Shown: one piece after another, positions 63,549 to 64,000 of the stretch | How positions within the stretch are numbered: the first letter of the stretch is position 1 | Layout: every line of letters starts with the position of its first letter | Position numbers and translations under genes: made by a program | Notes under the pieces: model-generated | The model's database searches: none | Seen by the model: only the letters and a program-made list of their open reading frames with translations | What the model was told of the DNA's origin: nothing | Assembly: GCF_016458305.1 (NCBI RefSeq) | Contig: NZ_JAEMHL010000001.1 | Location: forward strand, 1-64,000 | Reading direction: 5' to 3' | Source of the DNA: Geomonas anaerohicana | Lineage (GTDB): Bacteria; Desulfobacterota; Desulfuromonadia; Geobacterales; Geobacteraceae | Length of the DNA: 64,000 nt

Positions 63549-64000
63549 TCACTTGAGCTGAGGGTGGGGCGTGTCATCGGAACTTCCCGGCAGCAGCGGG
63601 TAGGAAAGCCTGGGTTGCCTTCCGGTCAACGCCTTCAGAAAAGCAACCGTGTCCTCCACTTCGCCATCCTTCAGCTTCACTCCCAGTTGAGCAGAGCCCA
63701 TAACGGTCACCGCATCGTGCAGCTTCCAGACCTTGCCGGAATGGAAATAAGGCTGGGTCACGGCAACGTTGCGCAGGGAAGGGGCCTTGAAGACGTAGCG
63801 GTCGCTCTCCGTGTTGGTGACCATGAAACGGCCGGTATCGCCGGCAGGGCGGATCTCGGTAGTCGGAGCTTCCCTGACGCCGAAGGGGTAGTAGTCGAGG
63901 CCGCCCACGTTGGTGCCGGCATGGCACGGGGCACACCCCTTGTCCATGAAGATGCGCAGTCCCCGCTTCTCCCTGGCGCTCAAGGCGGCTGCGTCACCCT
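63549..64000 (-). CDS. di-heme cytochrome c peroxidase / MauG family, C-terminal part (cut by window end)
   Basis: The last ~150 residues of a gene that continues past position 64000, with the frame open to the edge (AAALSAREKRGLRIFMDKG). It contains one heme site CAPCH, the NVGG and FKAPSLRNVAVTQPYFHSG motifs, and VAFLKALTG near the end, as in the C-terminal domain of CcpA/MacA peroxidases. The N-terminal peroxidatic heme lies outside the window. It would reduce H2O2 in the periplasm with electrons from c-type cytochromes such as the c7 proteins. Confidence 0.85.
   Translation of the reverse strand, partial: GDAAALSAREKRGLRIFMDKGCAPCHAGTNVGGLDYYPFGVREAPTTEIRPAGDTGRFMVTNTESDRYVFKAPSLRNVAVTQPYFHSGKVWKLHDAVTVMGSAQLGVKLKDGEVEDTVAFLKALTGRQPRLSYPLLPGSSDDTPHPQLK

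Overview
The window is a chromosomal, origin-proximal segment of a GC-rich deltaproteobacterium, most likely a Geobacter-like member of the Geobacteraceae/Geobacterales. The signs are two PpcA-type triheme c7 cytochromes, a tetraheme flavocytochrome, a MauG/CcpA-type peroxidase, many histidine kinases, LL-diaminopimelate aminotransferase (dapL), and numerous short GC-rich palindromic intergenic repeats. No phage, integrase or IS transposase gene was seen. No tRNA or rRNA gene was recognised.

Layout. 1-6.7 kb: a minus-strand respiratory unit (OprO/P-like porin plus periplasmic fumarate-reductase-like flavocytochrome c), preceded by a sigma-54 promoter and three copies of an operator-like motif. 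Next to it lies the two-component pair (periplasmic-binding-domain histidine kinase and NtrC-type regulator) that probably controls it. 7-10.6 kb: two small proteins, a 2-hydroxyacyl-CoA dehydratase/double-cubane-cluster protein with its activase, and an exported rhodanese. 10.8-13.2 kb: an XPD/DinG-type helicase with an apparent N-terminal PD-(D/E)XK nuclease. 13.4-16.3 kb: a c7 cytochrome, then a promoter, two paralogous small proteins and a radical SAM/SPASM enzyme. This is the best candidate for an undescribed maturation system. 16.3-20.6 kb: hemolysin-III family protein, P-loop/DRTGG protein, a second c7 cytochrome divergent from a membrane-anchored XRE regulator with an EF-hand, and a DJ-1/PfpI protein. 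20.7-24.6 kb: dapA-dapB-(MNT-HEPN)-dapL, a lysine/DAP operon with a toxin-antitoxin-like pair inside it.

25.3-42.2 kb is the replication-origin region. It holds rsmG-mnmG, then a gene-free 0.9 kb with two parS sites flanking about 22 copies of a 21-bp repeat, then mnmE-yidC-yidD-rnpA-rpmH on the minus strand. On the plus strand follow dnaA, oriC (DnaA boxes and a DnaA-trio-like run), dnaN, recF, gyrB and gyrA. parA and parB are not in the window.

42.3-64 kb: a HEAT-repeat protein, gpsA, a run of four histidine kinases or hybrid kinases, a two-gene ABC-2 exporter, a radical SAM heme-type protein with hemE, CorA, a FadL-type outer membrane protein, a binding-protein/hybrid-kinase pair with overlapping genes, and a di-heme peroxidase gene cut by the window end. 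Positions, motifs and reading frames were read from the sequence. Family names rest on remembered motifs, without database searches.
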